Below, piece after piece: positions 9,508 through 19,143 of a stretch of DNA of 34,690 nucleotides. The notes below the pieces were generated by a model, which saw only the letters and a program-made list of their open reading frames with translations, made no database searches and was not told the DNA's origin. Each line of letters begins with the position of its first letter. Position 1 is the stretch's first letter. A program made the translations under genes and the position numbers. The stretch is from Phycisphaerales bacterium (GTDB lineage Bacteria; Planctomycetota; Phycisphaerae; Phycisphaerales; UBA1924), in contig JAPKGU010000019.1 of assembly GCA_026647565.1 (NCBI GenBank), positions 1 through 34,690 of the forward strand. Direction: 5' to 3'.

Positions 9508-10740
9508 CTACAGGATCCGGGCCGCCCGTGGATAACTTCCGAGCACCACCATCTCCTTGCAGTGCTTCTCCGCCTCGGCGATCGCGTCCGCCATCGCCTT
9601 GTCGTCGCGATGCCCTTGAGCATCGATGAAGAACGCGTACGTCCAGTTGCTCCGCCCCGCCGGCCGCTTGTCGATGTGCGTCAGGTTGATCCCCGCGTCC
9701 CGGAACACCGCCAGCACGTCCACCAGCGCGCCCGGCTTGTTCAGCGTCGTGAACACGATCGACGTCTTGTCGTCGCCGGATCGCTGCGCCCGCTGGCGCG
9801 AGATCACGAAGAAGCGCGTGATGTTGTTCGGATTGTCCTCGATCTTCTCAAACAGCGTCCGAAGCCCGTAGATCTGCCCCGCCAGCGTGCTCCCGATCGC
9901 CGCCGTACGCCCCTCCGCCCCGATCGCCTCCGCCTGCTTGTACTCCTCCGCCGCGACCTGCGCCGCGCGGCTGCTGCTCGGCGCAGGCACCAGCTCCGCC
10001 TGCGGATACTGCGTCGCCAGCCACGTGCGGCACTGCGTGAACACCTCCGGCTTCGAGTGGATCCGCTTCACCTTGCTCGGCGCGCAGTTGGCCAGCAACG
10101 CGTGATGGATCTCGATCTGCACCTCGGCATAGACGTTGATCTGCCCCTTCGTCTCCGTGAACGCGTCCAGCGTCTCCACGATCCCCCCGCCCGTCGAGTT
10201 CTCGATCGGCACCAGCCCGTAATCCACGTGCCCGCGGATCACCTCCGTGAACACGCCCCGGATCTCGTGCAGATCCTCGTAGTCCACCGAAGAGCCGAAC
10301 TGACGCACCGCCGCGAGGTGCGAGTACGACCCCGGCGGCCCCAGGTACCCGATCCGAAGCGCTCGCTCCAGGGCAAATGATCCGGACATGATCTCTTTGT
10401 ACACCCCTTCGATCGCCCGAGCCGGCAGCGGCCCCTCGTTCATCTTCAGCACCCGCGAGAGCACCTCCTGCTCCCGATGAGGCGTGAAGATCGGCACGTT
10501 GTGCCTCCGCTTCACCTTCCCCACTTCCACCGCCAGCTTCGCACGCTCGTTCAGCAGCGCCACCAGCTTCTCGTCCAGCGCGCTGATCTTGATGCGAAGC
10601 CCGTCCAGGGCCGCCGGCGTCTTCGCGGACGCCGGCTTCTTCCGTTCACCCCCCTCGGACGCAGCGCCGCCCGGCCCGCGTTTGGCGTCCTTCGCGCCCG
10701 ACTTCTTGGACCGATCACTCGATTTTCCGGAACGGGCCAT
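9508..10740 (-). CDS. pheA: Bifunctional chorismate mutase/prephenate dehydratase (P-protein) with C-terminal ACT domain
   Basis: N-terminal CM helix (LDGLRIKISALDEKLVALLNERAKLAVEVGKVK), PDT motifs (IGYLGPPGSYSHLAA, DYGLVPIENSTGGGIVETLD, NNITRFFVIS), ACT region (GALVDVLAVFRDAGINLTHIDKRP). Lys/Ser-rich N-terminal extension. Confidence 0.95.
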   Translation of the reverse strand: MARSGKSSDRSKKSGAKDAKRGPGGAASEGGERKKPASAKTPAALDGLRIKISALDEKLVALLNERAKLAVEVGKVKRRHNVPIFTPHREQEVLSRVLKMNEGPLPARAIEGVYKEIMSGSFALERALRIGYLGPPGSYSHLAAVRQFGSSVDYEDLHEIRGVFTEVIRGHVDYGLVPIENSTGGGIVETLDAFTETKGQINVYAEVQIEIHHALLANCAPSKVKRIHSKPEVFTQCRTWLATQYPQAELVPAPSSSRAAQVAAEEYKQAEAIGAEGRTAAIGSTLAGQIYGLRTLFEKIEDNPNNITRFFVISRQRAQRSGDDKTSIVFTTLNKPGALVDVLAVFRDAGINLTHIDKRPAGRSNWTYAFFIDAQGHRDDKAMADAIAEAEKHCKEMVVLGSYPRAARIL

Positions 10741-10900
10741 GCATTCTCCAGAGCGTGTGGCACAATAACGAGAGCAGGACCGTAGATCCGGACCCGCGCA
10801 CGTGTCGCGCTCCGAGTATCGGTCAGGACCGGCGTCAAGCCCAGACCGCCACGCTTGACGGGCTGGAAACAGGGTCGGGAGCGACCCGAATCACAGGAGC

Positions 10901-11881
10901 GTGCAGGACGTGCGCACATTCCCAGCCCTCTCGCTCGATGGACTCGATCGGCTCATCGCCCTCCTCCAAGGGCTGCCGATCGGAGTTCATGGAGGCGCAG
11001 TTCTTGCGCTGATTGCCGGCGTCTCCCTCTTCCTCTTCGGCGCCAGGGTCCTCAAGCCCTGCTTCGCCATCCTCGGCATGTGCGCCGGCTCTCTTGCCGG
11101 CGCCATCGCACTCCCCCTTCTGGGCGTCTCCCAGGTCGGCTCGTTCCCCTCCGTCTACGTCGGCCTCCTCGCAGGTGCCGTGGGCGGCATCGTCATCGCC
11201 TGCCTGCTCTTCCGCTTCGCCCTCGGCATCGCCAGCGGCGTCGTTTTCGCTGCCGCGGGCCTGCTCGGCGCCGCCATCTACCTCAACCACCAGCACCCCG
11301 GCACCATCGACCCGCCCGCACGCCTCCTCCTCGCTCCCGCTGGCAGCACAAGTTCCGACCGCCCCGAAACCAGCACCGGCGTCGCCGACCTCAACCCCGA
11401 TTCGGCGATCACCTCACTGGCGCCCGACGGCTCAACCTTCACGCTTCCTCCGGGTGCCGATGGCAAGGGTGTCTCCGGTCTCTCCTCCGACACCGAGAAA
11501 GCCCTGCTCACCCACGCCGATCGTGCCCGAACCTTCGTCGATCAGATCTCCGCCCGCATGCACGCCGCGTGGGACTCCGTCGAGACGAGCCAGCGTCTCA
11601 TCCTCACCGGTGGCGCGCTCGCGGGCGCCGTCGTCGGCGTCCTCTTCGGACTCACCATGCCCAAACGCTCCGCCGCCATGGTCACATCCCTCGCCGGCGC
11701 CGCGATTGTTCTGGCCTCGTCCGTCTGGCTCGCCGGCGCGGCGGACGCACCCGGCAAGGACCTGCTCGAACTCCAGCCCCGCGGCATCGGCATCGCCCTC
11801 GCGCTCGCCACCCTGACGGGCATGGTGCTCCAGCTCACCGTCACCGCAAAGAAGGGCGGCACGCCCCAAAGCGACGCGTGA
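10901..11881 (+). CDS. Multi-pass membrane protein of unknown function (possibly DUF4203/TMEM198-like)
   Basis: ORF of 326 aa (GTG start) with several Gly/Ala-rich TM segments (GGAVLALIAGVSLFLFGARVL, VYVGLLAGAVGGIVIACLLF, LILTGGALAGAVVGVLFGLTMP). Hydropathy pattern is coherent; family assignment tentative. Confidence 0.65.
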   Translation: MQDVRTFPALSLDGLDRLIALLQGLPIGVHGGAVLALIAGVSLFLFGARVLKPCFAILGMCAGSLAGAIALPLLGVSQVGSFPSVYVGLLAGAVGGIVIACLLFRFALGIASGVVFAAAGLLGAAIYLNHQHPGTIDPPARLLLAPAGSTSSDRPETSTGVADLNPDSAITSLAPDGSTFTLPPGADGKGVSGLSSDTEKALLTHADRARTFVDQISARMHAAWDSVETSQRLILTGGALAGAVVGVLFGLTMPKRSAAMVTSLAGAAIVLASSVWLAGAADAPGKDLLELQPRGIGIALALATLTGMVLQLTVTAKKGGTPQSDA

Positions 11882-11941
11882 TATCCAAGCGACCGCCCCA
11901 GTTGGCGAGTCCGCTCGAACGAACACACGCTTGCAGAAACC

Positions 11942-13588
11942 TCAGTTCCGGTCGGCGATCCGCATCGACGCGGTCTCGGCACGGTCGCCCGAGTCCGCGT
12001 GCGGCCCCGGCTCGTGACGCTCCGGCGTCGGCGCGTTGTGCCCGCTCGCGGGGACCTGCGCCGCCTCGCGGCTGGCTTCCATCAGCCCGCTGCCGAACAC
12101 CGACAACGCAACCACCAGCACCGCCGCGATGAACCCGGAGAACGCCCGCGCCGGGAACGGCGCCGACATCGGCTGAGGGCCGTTGTTCGGATCTTCCAGC
12201 AGAGCCACCCCCGCGAACCGCAGGTAATAGAACGCCGCGATCGCAGAGTTGATGCCCAGCACGACCACCAGCACGATCTCGCCCGCCGCGATCCCCGCCG
12301 TGAAGAGCGGCAGCTTGCTGAAGAACCCAAGCAGCGGGGGCAGACCCAGCAGCGAGAGCGAGGAGATCACCAGCGTCCACCCGAGCATCGGGCGCGTGGC
12401 GCACAGCCCGCGCAGATCGTCGAACGAATCGACCTCCACCGGCCGCCCGTCGCGCCCGCGCCGCTCAAGCCCCGCGAGCACCGCGAACGCCCCGACGTTC
12501 ATCACGCCGTACGCCGCGAGATAGAAGAGGACCGCCGCGAGCCCGTTGTGCGCAAAGGTCGCTCCGGCGTCACCCGGGCCCGCCAGAAGCCCGACGAGCA
12601 TGTACCCCGAGTGGGCGATCGACGAGTAGGCAAGCACGCGCTTCGGGCTGGACTGCACCACGGCCATCACGTTGCCGACCGTCATTGTCACCGCGGCCAT
12701 CACCCACAGGACCAACCGGAGGGAGCCGGGCAGGGCGTGACCGGTCGCGTCATGGGAGCCGTGCGAGGCGTGGCCCACGTGGTCCCACCCGACGAGCGAC
12801 AGCAGCAGAATCAGACTCAGGAAGCCCGCGGTCTTCGGAACGAACGCGAGGAACGCCGTCACCGGTGACGCCGCGCCCTGGTAGACGTCGGCCGTGTAGA
12901 AGTGCATCGGCACCGCGGCGATCTTGAACGACACACCGATGATCGCCAGCACCATGCCCGCGAGCGTGATCGGGCCAAGCCCGTTCTCCGAGATCGACGA
13001 AGCAATCTCCACGAACTTGGTCGAGCCGGTCCCGCCGTAGATCAGCGCGAACCCATACAGGAAGACCGCGGCGCCGAGCGCGCCGAGGAAGAAGTACTTG
13101 ACGCCGGCTTCTTGCGAGCGAGTGCCCCGCGTCGACATCGTCACCATGACATACGTCGGCAGCGATGTGAGCTCGAGGGCCAGGAAAAGCCAGATCAGGT
13201 CCGTCGCCGACGCGCACAGCATCACGCCCGTCAGCGAGAAGAGAAGGAACGCGTAGAACTCCGCGCGATTGGTCCGAAGCGCGTCGAACACGCCGCCGCG
13301 CAGCACCCGCGCGTCCTCCTCGCGATCGACCGTCCCCGCGACCAGCAGAACGAGCAGCACGCCCACGAGCGCGACCAGCGCCTTCGCGTACGGCGCCATA
13401 CCGGGGAGCATCCCGTCCCCGGCGGGGCCGTTCACCGCGAAGATCGCCGCGAGGAGAAGCCCACCCGCGCTCAGAAGGCCGCACGATCGCCGCACCGGCA
13501 GACTCGGCGACAACCCGATCACCATCACCAGGCACGTCGTCAGAAACGTGACGATCTCCGGCACCAGCAGGGCGAGTTTCTCGTTCAC
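11942..13588 (-). CDS. nuoN: NADH-quinone oxidoreductase subunit N
   Basis: 548 aa polytopic antiporter-like protein: FLALELTSLPTYVMV, GVKYFFLGALGAAVFLYG, AYSSIAHSGYMLVGLL; last gene of nuoJKLMN order. Confidence 0.93.
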   Translation of the reverse strand: MNEKLALLVPEIVTFLTTCLVMVIGLSPSLPVRRSCGLLSAGGLLLAAIFAVNGPAGDGMLPGMAPYAKALVALVGVLLVLLVAGTVDREEDARVLRGGVFDALRTNRAEFYAFLLFSLTGVMLCASATDLIWLFLALELTSLPTYVMVTMSTRGTRSQEAGVKYFFLGALGAAVFLYGFALIYGGTGSTKFVEIASSISENGLGPITLAGMVLAIIGVSFKIAAVPMHFYTADVYQGAASPVTAFLAFVPKTAGFLSLILLLSLVGWDHVGHASHGSHDATGHALPGSLRLVLWVMAAVTMTVGNVMAVVQSSPKRVLAYSSIAHSGYMLVGLLAGPGDAGATFAHNGLAAVLFYLAAYGVMNVGAFAVLAGLERRGRDGRPVEVDSFDDLRGLCATRPMLGWTLVISSLSLLGLPPLLGFFSKLPLFTAGIAAGEIVLVVVLGINSAIAAFYYLRFAGVALLEDPNNGPQPMSAPFPARAFSGFIAAVLVVALSVFGSGLMEASREAAQVPASGHNAPTPERHEPGPHADSGDRAETASMRIADRN

Positions 13589-15315
13589 TTGCCACCCCCC
13601 TCGTGCCCGCTCGACACCATCATCACTTCCGGTGCCGAACCGGTCGCCGGCGCCGACGCCTGCACACCGTGGCCCTTCTCCGGACGCTCACCCGCCAGAT
13701 GGATCGTCTCCACCACGCGGTTCACCGCCGGCTCCAGCGCCCGGATCACCGGTTGAGGGAACAGGCCCAGCACCAGGCAGAGCACCGCCAGCGGCAGAAG
13801 CACAAAGATCTCTCGCTCACACAGATCACGAGGCAGCGGGCCGTGCGAGTGCCCGTGTCCGTCGTGGTGGCCGTGCCCATGCCCCCCACCATGACCAGCG
13901 CCATGACCAGGGTGGTGATGCCCCGCCGGAAGCACCAGCGGTCCCCACACGACCTTGCCGACCATGTAGAGCAGGTACATCGCCGCGACGATCATGCCGA
14001 GTCCGGCGATCAGCGCATACCAGAAGCCGAGCGAGCCGCCCGTGCCGCCGGGCAGCGAGCCCCAGGCGTCGCCCGCCTGGAACGCGCCCATCAGGCACAT
14101 GAACTCGCTGATGAATCCGTTCAGACCCGGCAGACCGACCGACGCCATCGTGAAGAAGACCATGAACGTCGCCCACACCGGCATGTGTGCCGCGAGGCCC
14201 CCCAGCTCCTTCATCGACCGCGTATGGAACCGCTCGTAGACCATGCCGATCAGGAGGAAGAGCGCTCCCGTCGACAGGCCGTGATTGATCATGTAGAGCA
14301 CCGAGCCCGTGATCCCGACCGTGTTCAGCGACGCAAGGCCGAGGATGCAGAAGCCAAGGTGCGCAACCGACGAGTACGCGACCAGCTTCTTCACATCCGT
14401 CTGAACCCAGCAGATCAGCCCGCCATACAGGATTCCGATGATCGACAGCGTCGCGATCACCGGCGCGAACTCGATCATCGCCGCCGGCACGAACGGAAGC
14501 ACGAACCGGAACATGCCGTACGTTCCGAGCTTCAGCAGCACGCCCGCCAGCACCACCGAGCCCGCCGTCGGCGCTTCCGTGTGCGCCAGAGGCAGCCACG
14601 TGTGCACCGGGAAGAGCGGGATCTTGATCGCAAAGCCGCACATCATCGCCAGCAGCAGCCACCCCTGGATGTTCGCGGGCATCGCCTGGGCCGCCGCCTC
14701 CAGCGCCCCGATGTCGAACGTCCAGCGACCCGCCGTCTCGATTCCCACCGACTCGAGCTGCGTCGCGTTGTACCACCCGACATACACAAGACCCGCAAGC
14801 GTGATGACCGAGCCGGTGAAGGTGTACAGGAAGAACTTGGTCGCCGCGGCCTTCCGGTTCGTCGACCCGAACAGCGAGATCAGCACGTACATTGGCACCA
14901 GCGTGAACTCGAAGCACGTGTAGAAGAAGACCACGTCGCGGGCGCAGAACACGCCAGTCATCGCCGCCTGCAGCACGAGGAGCCACGCGTAATAGGTCCG
15001 CTCCTTCTGCGAGATCGCCGTGAACGAGCAGAAGACGCAGATCGGCCCGAGCAGCAGCGTCAACGCGATCAGCAGCATCGCCACCGAGTCGACGCCGACC
15101 GAGAGCTCGAGGCCAAGGGCCGGCAGCCACGCCCACGCCGCCTCGAGCTGCATCGCGCCCGGGCTGCCCCAGTCGAATCGCCCCAGTGCGTTCACGCCGA
15201 CTGCCGCCGCGAGCAGCGTGCCGATCACGGCCAGGAACTTCGATTCCTGCGCCGGACGCAGCGCGATCAGGGCCGCGAACACCAGCGGGATCAGGATGAG
15301 CAGGACCAACTCCAC
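13585..15315 (-). CDS. nuoM: NADH-quinone oxidoreductase subunit M, with His-rich loop before the last TM helix
   Basis: 576 aa: FEFTLVPMYVLISLFG, FAIKIPLFPVHTWLPLAHTEAPTAGSVVLAGVLLKLGTYGMFRF, AYSSVAHLGFCILGL. 4-bp overlap with nuoN start. Confidence 0.95.
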   Translation of the reverse strand: MELVLLILIPLVFAALIALRPAQESKFLAVIGTLLAAAVGVNALGRFDWGSPGAMQLEAAWAWLPALGLELSVGVDSVAMLLIALTLLLGPICVFCSFTAISQKERTYYAWLLVLQAAMTGVFCARDVVFFYTCFEFTLVPMYVLISLFGSTNRKAAATKFFLYTFTGSVITLAGLVYVGWYNATQLESVGIETAGRWTFDIGALEAAAQAMPANIQGWLLLAMMCGFAIKIPLFPVHTWLPLAHTEAPTAGSVVLAGVLLKLGTYGMFRFVLPFVPAAMIEFAPVIATLSIIGILYGGLICWVQTDVKKLVAYSSVAHLGFCILGLASLNTVGITGSVLYMINHGLSTGALFLLIGMVYERFHTRSMKELGGLAAHMPVWATFMVFFTMASVGLPGLNGFISEFMCLMGAFQAGDAWGSLPGGTGGSLGFWYALIAGLGMIVAAMYLLYMVGKVVWGPLVLPAGHHHPGHGAGHGGGHGHGHHDGHGHSHGPLPRDLCEREIFVLLPLAVLCLVLGLFPQPVIRALEPAVNRVVETIHLAGERPEKGHGVQASAPATGSAPEVMMVSSGHEGGGK

Positions 15316-15336
15316 CGGGAACTCCTTCGAGGGCGT

Positions 15337-17580
15337 TTACAGCCCGGCGATCGACGCGAGGAAGACGATCAGAAGCAACAGCGCAACACCCCCGGCCATC
15401 TGCACCGCGTACCCGTGCAGGTTGCCCCCCTGCAGAGGACGCAGCCCGGAGCCGAACGCGCGGGGAATCCAGCCGAACGTGTTCACCAGGCCATCCACCA
15501 GCAGCTTGTCCACATACGCAAAGACGATCGAGACCAGGTGCAGCGGCTTCACGATCAGGAAGTCGTAGATCTCGTCCACGAACCACTTGCCCTGCGCCAG
15601 CTTCGGGATCGGCCCGAGCAGAGGCACCAGCTTGTCCGCGTTCGCCGTCGCCGCGGTCTTCCGCCCGAGATAGTGCAGGCCAAAGGCGATGATGATTCCG
15701 ACCGCGCCGACGATGCCCGACACGTAGTACATGACCTTGTGCGGGTCCATGCCGAGGAACGTGCCGTGGGCGTGTCCCTCGCTGCCGTGCGCATCGTGCG
15801 CGACCGCCGGCAGGTTTGCCGAAGACTCGTGCACCATCTTCGCGACCCAGCCGCCGTGGTCCCCAAGGAAGTACAGCCCCGCCGCGCCGATCGAGAGCAC
15901 CGTCAGTGCCGCAAGCACGAAGTTGATCGCCCAACCCGGCGCGTGCGGATGGAACTCCCCAGATCCATGGCCGGCAGCGTGCCCGTGACCATGATCCGCG
16001 GCATGCGCGTGATCCCCATGTGCATCATGCCCGTGGTCGCCATGCCCATGATCCCCATGTGCATGATCCGCGTGCGCATGCACCTCATCGCCCGGCTCAA
16101 AGGACTTCGGCCCGACGAAAACGCGGAAGAAGACACGGAACGTGTAGTACGCAGTCAAACCCGCCGTCAGCAGCAGGATCCAACCGATCGGCGCCATGTG
16201 GGGCGTCACGAAGGCCTCGGCGAGAATCATGTCCTTCGAGAAGTACCCCGCCGTGAACGGGAAGCCCGCCAGGTTCAGACACCCGACGAGCATCGCCAGC
16301 GCCACCACCTGCCACCCCTTCATGAACCCTACGCCCGACAGCTTCCGCAGGTCGAGCTGCCCCGCGAAGCCGTGCATCACAGCGCCGCAGGCAAGGAACA
16401 GCGACGCCTTGAAGAACGCGTGCGTGAAGACATGGAACGCCGCGCCCGTGCTCGTCAGCACGCCCAGGCCCGCGAACATGTACCCGAGCTGCGACACCGT
16501 CGAGTACGCCATGATCCGCTTGATGTCGAACTGGGCCATGCCGATCGTCGCCGCGACCAGCGCCGTCAGGGCCCCCACCCACGCCACGATCGGCAGGGCG
16601 TACTCAGACACGAGGAACAGCGGATAGGTCCGCGCGATCAGGTAGACGCCCGCCGTCACCATCGTCGCCGCGTGGATCAGCGCCGACACCGGCGTCGGGC
16701 CTTCCATCGCATCGGGCAACCACACGTACAAGGGGAGCTGCGCCGACTTGCCGAACGCGCCGACCATCAGCAGGATCGGAATCAGCTGCACGGTGAACGG
16801 AATCTCGTCAAAGTGCCCCGCCTGCGCCGCCTCGATGTACGGGCGCGCCGCGTCGAGCAGCACCTTGTACTCCACCGACCCGAACTGCACGAACGCCAGG
16901 AAGACGCCCAGGGCCAGCCCCAGGTCGCCGATCCTGTTCATGATGAATGCCTTCTTCGCCGCCGCGACCGCCGAGGGCTTCTTGTAGAAGTACCCGATCA
17001 GCAGGTACGAGCACAGGCCCACACCCTCCCACCCCAGGTAGAGCAGGATCAGGTTGTCGCCCATCACGAGGCAGGCCATCGAGAAGACGAAGAGCCCGAA
17101 CGCCGCGAAGAAGCGGCAGTACCCGGCCCCGACATCATGGCTCATGTACTCGCTGGCATAAAGGGCAATCAGCGTCGCCAGACCCGTCACGAACAGCATC
17201 CACAGGCACGTCAGCGAATCGACGTAGAACCCGAAGTTCGCGACAAGCGCCTGCCTCTGCCCCTGCGAATCCGTCCACCCGAGGTTGATCCACTCCCACG
17301 CCACCGTGACCGACCGCCCGCCCGCGAACTGCTGGAACATCCACACCGTCAGCATGAACGAGATGCCCAGGCACAGCACCGTAAGCCACGCCGGAAGCTT
17401 GCTCTTCACCTTTATCGCGGCACAGACGCCGCACAGAATGCACGACAGCAGCGGCAGCGCCGGGATCAGCCCGATCCACCACGCCCCCGCGCCGACCGGC
17501 TGGATCGGGGCGTGCGCCGCGTCCGGCGCGCCGAGCATGGCGGGAAGAACGGCCTGAAGGATGTCCGAAGCGATCGTCAC
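15337..17580 (-). CDS. nuoL: NADH-quinone oxidoreductase subunit L, with long His-rich loop
   Basis: 747 aa: YFAAFGLF-type region, WEGVGLCSYLLIGYFY, GKSAQLPLYVWLPDAMEGPTPVSALIHAATMVTAGVYL, AYSTVSQLGYMFAGLG. Confidence 0.95.
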   Translation of the reverse strand: MTIASDILQAVLPAMLGAPDAAHAPIQPVGAGAWWIGLIPALPLLSCILCGVCAAIKVKSKLPAWLTVLCLGISFMLTVWMFQQFAGGRSVTVAWEWINLGWTDSQGQRQALVANFGFYVDSLTCLWMLFVTGLATLIALYASEYMSHDVGAGYCRFFAAFGLFVFSMACLVMGDNLILLYLGWEGVGLCSYLLIGYFYKKPSAVAAAKKAFIMNRIGDLGLALGVFLAFVQFGSVEYKVLLDAARPYIEAAQAGHFDEIPFTVQLIPILLMVGAFGKSAQLPLYVWLPDAMEGPTPVSALIHAATMVTAGVYLIARTYPLFLVSEYALPIVAWVGALTALVAATIGMAQFDIKRIMAYSTVSQLGYMFAGLGVLTSTGAAFHVFTHAFFKASLFLACGAVMHGFAGQLDLRKLSGVGFMKGWQVVALAMLVGCLNLAGFPFTAGYFSKDMILAEAFVTPHMAPIGWILLLTAGLTAYYTFRVFFRVFVGPKSFEPGDEVHAHADHAHGDHGHGDHGHDAHGDHAHAADHGHGHAAGHGSGEFHPHAPGWAINFVLAALTVLSIGAAGLYFLGDHGGWVAKMVHESSANLPAVAHDAHGSEGHAHGTFLGMDPHKVMYYVSGIVGAVGIIIAFGLHYLGRKTAATANADKLVPLLGPIPKLAQGKWFVDEIYDFLIVKPLHLVSIVFAYVDKLLVDGLVNTFGWIPRAFGSGLRPLQGGNLHGYAVQMAGGVALLLLIVFLASIAGL

Positions 17581-17631
17581 GTTCCGAACCTCTCACCCGA
17601 TGCCCTCAATCAGCCCGGGTTCAGTGCAGGG

Positions 17632-17991
17632 TCAGCCCTTCATCTCCGTCCACTCGTCCGCATCCAGCGACTCACGCTTCCTGAACAACAGCACGACGAG
17701 CGCCAGCGCCATCGCCGCCTCCGCCGCCGCCACCGTCAGCACGAAGATCACGAACGTCTGCCCGCTGTGCTCGAGGTGGAACCGGCTGAACGCGATCAGC
17801 GCCAAGCCGCCCGCCTGGAACATCAGCTCCGTGCACAGGAACATCACGATCAGGTTCCGCCGGGTCAGAAACCCGATCAGACCGATCGCGAACATGATCG
17901 CCGACACCAGCAGATAGTGCGCCAGCGTCGCACCGCCCATCGGCGTCGGGAAACCCTGCTGCGCGAGCACGATCAGGTCCGCTCCCATCAC
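17632..17991 (-). CDS. nuoK: NADH-quinone oxidoreductase subunit K
   Basis: 119 aa, 3 TM: HYLLVSAIMFAIGLIGFLTRRNLIVMFLCTELMFQAGGLALIAF...FVLTVAAAEAAMALALVVLLFR. Confidence 0.93.
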   Translation of the reverse strand: MMGADLIVLAQQGFPTPMGGATLAHYLLVSAIMFAIGLIGFLTRRNLIVMFLCTELMFQAGGLALIAFSRFHLEHSGQTFVIFVLTVAAAEAAMALALVVLLFRKRESLDADEWTEMKG

Positions 17992-19049
17992 GCGCCCCCC
18001 TCCGCGCCGCGGCTTTCCATGAGGTGACGGGCCTGGCGGGCCTTCGCCTCCTCATCGATCTCCACCTGACGCCGCGACAGCACCACTGCGCCCAGCATCG
18101 CCATCAGCAGGATCACGCCCGCGATCTCGATCGAGCCGGGGTGCGCGTTCAGCAGGTTGAAGCCGAGCGCCTCAACGTTCTGCACGCCCAGATTCTCCGG
18201 GAACCCCACCCACCGCTCCCCATCCGGCCCCGTCACCATCGCCCGACGCCCCTCCACGTCGATCTGGGGCTTCCCGTCCGCGTAGGCCACTCGCTCCTTC
18301 CGATCGATCAGCCCCGCATCCTTCAGCCCATCCTCCACACGCCGGGGCAACTGCAACAGCAACGCATCCGCCGAGACCCCGGCGTTCCGCGGCTCCAGCT
18401 TCGCCGAACCCGCAAACAGCATCCCCGTCAGCACCGCAACCAACGCCATGCTCGCCACCGTCGCCGCGAGCGGCTCCCGTGCCGCCGTGTCGTACGCCTT
18501 CAGACCCTCCGTCCGATCCTCGGTCGGCGCCTGCGTCGCCAGCATGATCACAAAGAGATAGGTGATCAGGATCGCGCCGGCATACACAATGACGAGCGCG
18601 AATGCCATAAACTCCGCTGAAAGCAGGAGATACAACCCGCACGAGGCCAGAATCGTCAGAATAAAGTAGATCGCCGAATAGACCGGCCGGGGATGGGTCA
18701 CCACCCGGAGGGCCGCTCCAAGTCCAACCAGGGAAAAGACATAGAAGTAAGGGCTGGGCAGCGCGTCCTTCGACTTCAGCCCCATGAGGACCAGAACCAC
18801 ACCCAGCCCCGCCGCCGCGAGGATTCCACCGATGATCTGGGGGCTGACCCGAGCCCGCGGCAGGGCAACGCAGAGCCCAAGCCCCACGAGCGCCAATCCC
18901 AGGTACAGCGCGATCGGATGGATAATCTGGTCCAAGACCGGCCCTTCTGAAGCGAACCAACGCCCGCGAAGCGATACCCGCAGCCGCGGCCAGACCGCGC
19001 ACCCGGACGCTAGGGCCAACAGGATAGATGCCGCGCCCCCACCCTTCAA
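17988..19049 (-). CDS. nuoJ: NADH-quinone oxidoreductase subunit J (start uncertain; extended N-terminus and soluble insertion)
   Basis: PVYSAIYFILTILASCGLYLLLSAEFMAFALVIVYAGAILITYLFVIMLATQ core; 4-bp overlap with nuoK. True start may be internal (e.g. near LDQIIHPIALYLG). Confidence 0.88.
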   Translation of the reverse strand: MKGGGAASILLALASGCAVWPRLRVSLRGRWFASEGPVLDQIIHPIALYLGLALVGLGLCVALPRARVSPQIIGGILAAAGLGVVLVLMGLKSKDALPSPYFYVFSLVGLGAALRVVTHPRPVYSAIYFILTILASCGLYLLLSAEFMAFALVIVYAGAILITYLFVIMLATQAPTEDRTEGLKAYDTAAREPLAATVASMALVAVLTGMLFAGSAKLEPRNAGVSADALLLQLPRRVEDGLKDAGLIDRKERVAYADGKPQIDVEGRRAMVTGPDGERWVGFPENLGVQNVEALGFNLLNAHPGSIEIAGVILLMAMLGAVVLSRRQVEIDEEAKARQARHLMESRGAEGGA

Positions 19050-19143
19050 CCAACCCGACTCCGAGGCCCGCGGGGTGCTGGGGTTTGGGTGCTGGGACGC
19101 CCAATGCCCAATGCCGACTCAACCCGGATCTACCATCGCCCCA

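Noticed and set aside
13826-15934. 702-aa minus-strand ORF overlapping nuoM/nuoL
   Set aside because: Alternative frame of the same DNA, with atypical composition and no motifs; nuoM/nuoL frames explain the sequence.
13850-16085. Repetitive 'ccatgaccatg/gcccatg' DNA as a repeat array or CRISPR
   Set aside because: Short irregular repeats are codon repeats for His/Gly/Asp in NuoM and NuoL; no spacer-repeat structure.
13603-18027. 1474-aa plus-strand ORF
   Set aside because: Exactly antisense to nuoM/nuoL/nuoK; low-complexity R/H/Q/D composition; the nuo proteins on the other strand are unmistakable.
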